Origin: Paracoccus sp. (in: a-proteobacteria)
Lineage (GTDB): Bacteria; Pseudomonadota; Alphaproteobacteria; Rhodobacterales; Rhodobacteraceae
Direction of reading: 5' to 3'
DNA: 18,075 nucleotides
Assembly (NCBI GenBank): GCA_031178645.1
Contig: JAPSIP010000004.1
Location: 1-18,075 of the forward strand
How positions within the stretch are numbered: the stretch's first letter is position 1; every line of letters begins with the position of its first letter. The notes below the pieces were generated by a model that made no database searches, had not been told where the DNA came from, and was given only the letters and a program-made list of their open reading frames with translations. A program made the position numbers and the translations under genes. Shown here piece after piece: positions 16,996-18,075 of this stretch.

Positions 16996-17499
16996 TCAAT
17001 CCTTGGGGGCGGCGCCCGGCTTTTCCTGATGATGCGCGGGGGTGCGGACGATCCGCACCATCCACAGGATCAGAACCGCCAATGCGGTCCCCATGACAGC
17101 CAGCAGTCCGTCCCCCGTTCCCGAGGCAAGGCCCACGGCGCCCGCCAGCCACATCGATGCGCCGGTCGTCACGTTGCGCACGGTCCCGCCGCTGAAGATG
17201 ATCGACCCCGCCGCCAGGAAGGCCACTCCGGCCGTCACGGCCTCGATCAGGCGCAGCGGGTCGATGCGCAACGCCTCGCCCTCGTCCGCGGGGAAATGGG
17301 TCAGTTCCATCGCCACGACCGTGAACATCGCCGCCGCAAGCGAGATCAGCATATGCGTGCGCAGGCCGGCCGCGCGGGCGCTGACCTCTCGTTCCCAGCC
17401 GATCAGGCCGCCCAGCACGACGGCCAGGGCAAGGCGCATCGCCACGACGGGCAGGGGCATGGATTGCAGCGGCTGGAACAGGTCCTCGATCAGGGGCAT
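16996..17499 (-). CDS. MgtC/SapB family membrane protein
   Basis: The 167-residue inner-membrane protein matches the MgtC N-terminal transmembrane domain. After a first helix come LGGLIGWERE and AGLRTHMLISL, the family's conserved Arg/Glu and GLRTH motifs, then further hydrophobic segments at about residues 85-105, 115-135 and 138-155. MgtC in pathogens limits F1Fo ATPase activity and supports growth at low Mg2+. For short SapB-like relatives without the C-terminal cytoplasmic domain the role is not settled. The ATG at 17499 is preferred to an in-frame TTG at 17535, which adds a basic non-hydrophobic leader; the ribosome-binding site is weak. The gene is inverted between mrcA and prfB, and its stop lies 7 nt from that of mrcA. 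Confidence 0.88.
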   Translation of the reverse strand: MPLIEDLFQPLQSMPLPVVAMRLALAVVLGGLIGWEREVSARAAGLRTHMLISLAAAMFTVVAMELTHFPADEGEALRIDPLRLIEAVTAGVAFLAAGSIIFSGGTVRNVTTGASMWLAGAVGLASGTGDGLLAVMGTALAVLILWMVRIVRTPAHHQEKPGAAPKD

Positions 17500-17642
17500 G
17501 GCGGTCCGTGACGGTTTCGTGACAATGCGGGTCAACGTGGGACGGGGCCACCCGGTTGCAGGCCCGGCCCTTGCCCGGCGGCCCCGCGCGCGTTATCACC
17601 CCTGACCTGACGCCCGTCCGCCCGAACCCCAAGGATCCCGCC

Positions 17643-18075
17643 ATGCGCGCCGAAACGCAGTCCACCATCGAGGCCATCCGCAAGTCGCTGACCCTGTTGG
17701 GGCAACGGATGGACTGGCAGACTGCGCCGCACCGGCTGGAGGAAATGAATGCCATGATCGAGGCGGGCGACCTGTGGTCCGATCCCGCCCGCGCGCAGAA
17801 GCTGATGCGCGAACGTCAGGCCCTGCTGGACGCGCTTGAAACCTATCGCCGCATCGACGGCGACCTGTCGGCCAATGCCGAGATGGTCGAACTGGCCGAG
17901 GAGGAAGGCGACGCCGACCTGGTGGCCGAGGCCGAGGCGAACCTGAAATCGCTGGCCGAACTGGCCGCGCAAAAGGAACTGGAAGCCCTGCTGAACGGCG
18001 AGGCGGACGCGAACGACACCTTCCTGGAAATCAACGCGGGCGCGGGCGGCACCGAAAGCTGCGACTGGGCGTCGA
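17643..18075 (+). CDS. prfB: peptide chain release factor 2 (5' part, cut by the window end)
   Basis: RF2 recognises UGA and UAA stop codons and triggers peptide release on the ribosome. The visible 144 residues cover the N-terminal helical domain (HRLEEMNAMIEAGDLWSDP near 30-48, then a long acidic helical region) and reach the NAGAGGTESCDWAS segment (RF2 consensus AGxGGTEAxDWA) at the edge. The stop-recognition SPF and catalytic GGQ motifs lie beyond the window. The ATG at 17643 has AAGGAT about 8 nt upstream. The frame is continuous from the ATG: the CTTTGAC slippery site of the E. coli frameshift is absent around codons 20-30, so autoregulatory frameshifting is not evident. The 107-nt gap upstream is G+C rich without a convincing promoter. 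Confidence 0.95.
   Translation, partial: MRAETQSTIEAIRKSLTLLGQRMDWQTAPHRLEEMNAMIEAGDLWSDPARAQKLMRERQALLDALETYRRIDGDLSANAEMVELAEEEGDADLVAEAEANLKSLAELAAQKELEALLNGEADANDTFLEINAGAGGTESCDWAS

Noticed and set aside
17571..17598. TTGCCC-N16-TTATCA as a prfB promoter
   Set aside because: Spacing is 16 and the -10 matches the consensus poorly; in a G+C-rich gap this is not distinguishable from chance.

Overview
The window is GC-rich (roughly two thirds G+C), densely coded DNA from an alphaproteobacterium, most likely of the Rhodobacteraceae/Paracoccaceae group (Paracoccus-like). The pointers are an adrenodoxin-type FdxE ferredoxin, a betI-betB-betA operon divergent from choXWV, an amiC/mrcA/prfB cell-envelope and translation block, frequent ATGA start/stop overlaps and two TTG start codons. 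The genus is an inference. I see no rRNA, tRNA, CRISPR array, transposase or prophage.

Layout. (1) 1-1034: a 15-bp hairpin that may close an upstream gene, then a 2H phosphoesterase (2'-5' RNA ligase family) and a [2Fe-2S] ferredoxin. (2) 1035-2380: hisA on the minus strand, touching the ferredoxin tail to tail, and divergent from a small secreted DUF2147 protein that has a clear intrinsic terminator. (3) 2418-4348: a multi-pass membrane protein of unknown function with lower G+C, whose stop codon overlaps that of a UDP-sulfoquinovose synthase gene (sqdB) without neighbouring partners. (4) 4461-11047: a complete choline-to-glycine-betaine module. choXWV (minus strand) encodes high-affinity choline uptake. 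The divergent betI-betB-betA (plus strand) encodes the repressor and both oxidation steps. A BetI-type palindrome lies in the shared 87-nt promoter region and overlaps the predicted -10 of choX and the possible -35 of betI, so one repressor could control uptake and oxidation together. (5) 11121-11861: a periplasmic DsbA/ScsC-like oxidoreductase. (6) 12019-16988: an aminotransferase translationally coupled to an AMIN-domain amidase (amiC), followed by PBP1A (mrcA) with its own near-consensus promoter. (7) 16996-18075: an MgtC-family membrane protein on the minus strand, then the 5' part of prfB (release factor 2), cut by the window end.

Most of the window is recognisable housekeeping and osmoprotection content. 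I do not see a clearly new defence or mobile system. The least explained item is the lower-G+C membrane protein with acidic/His motifs (2448-3188). The sqdB gene without partners and the aminotransferase coupled to a cell-wall amidase are the next most worth following up.
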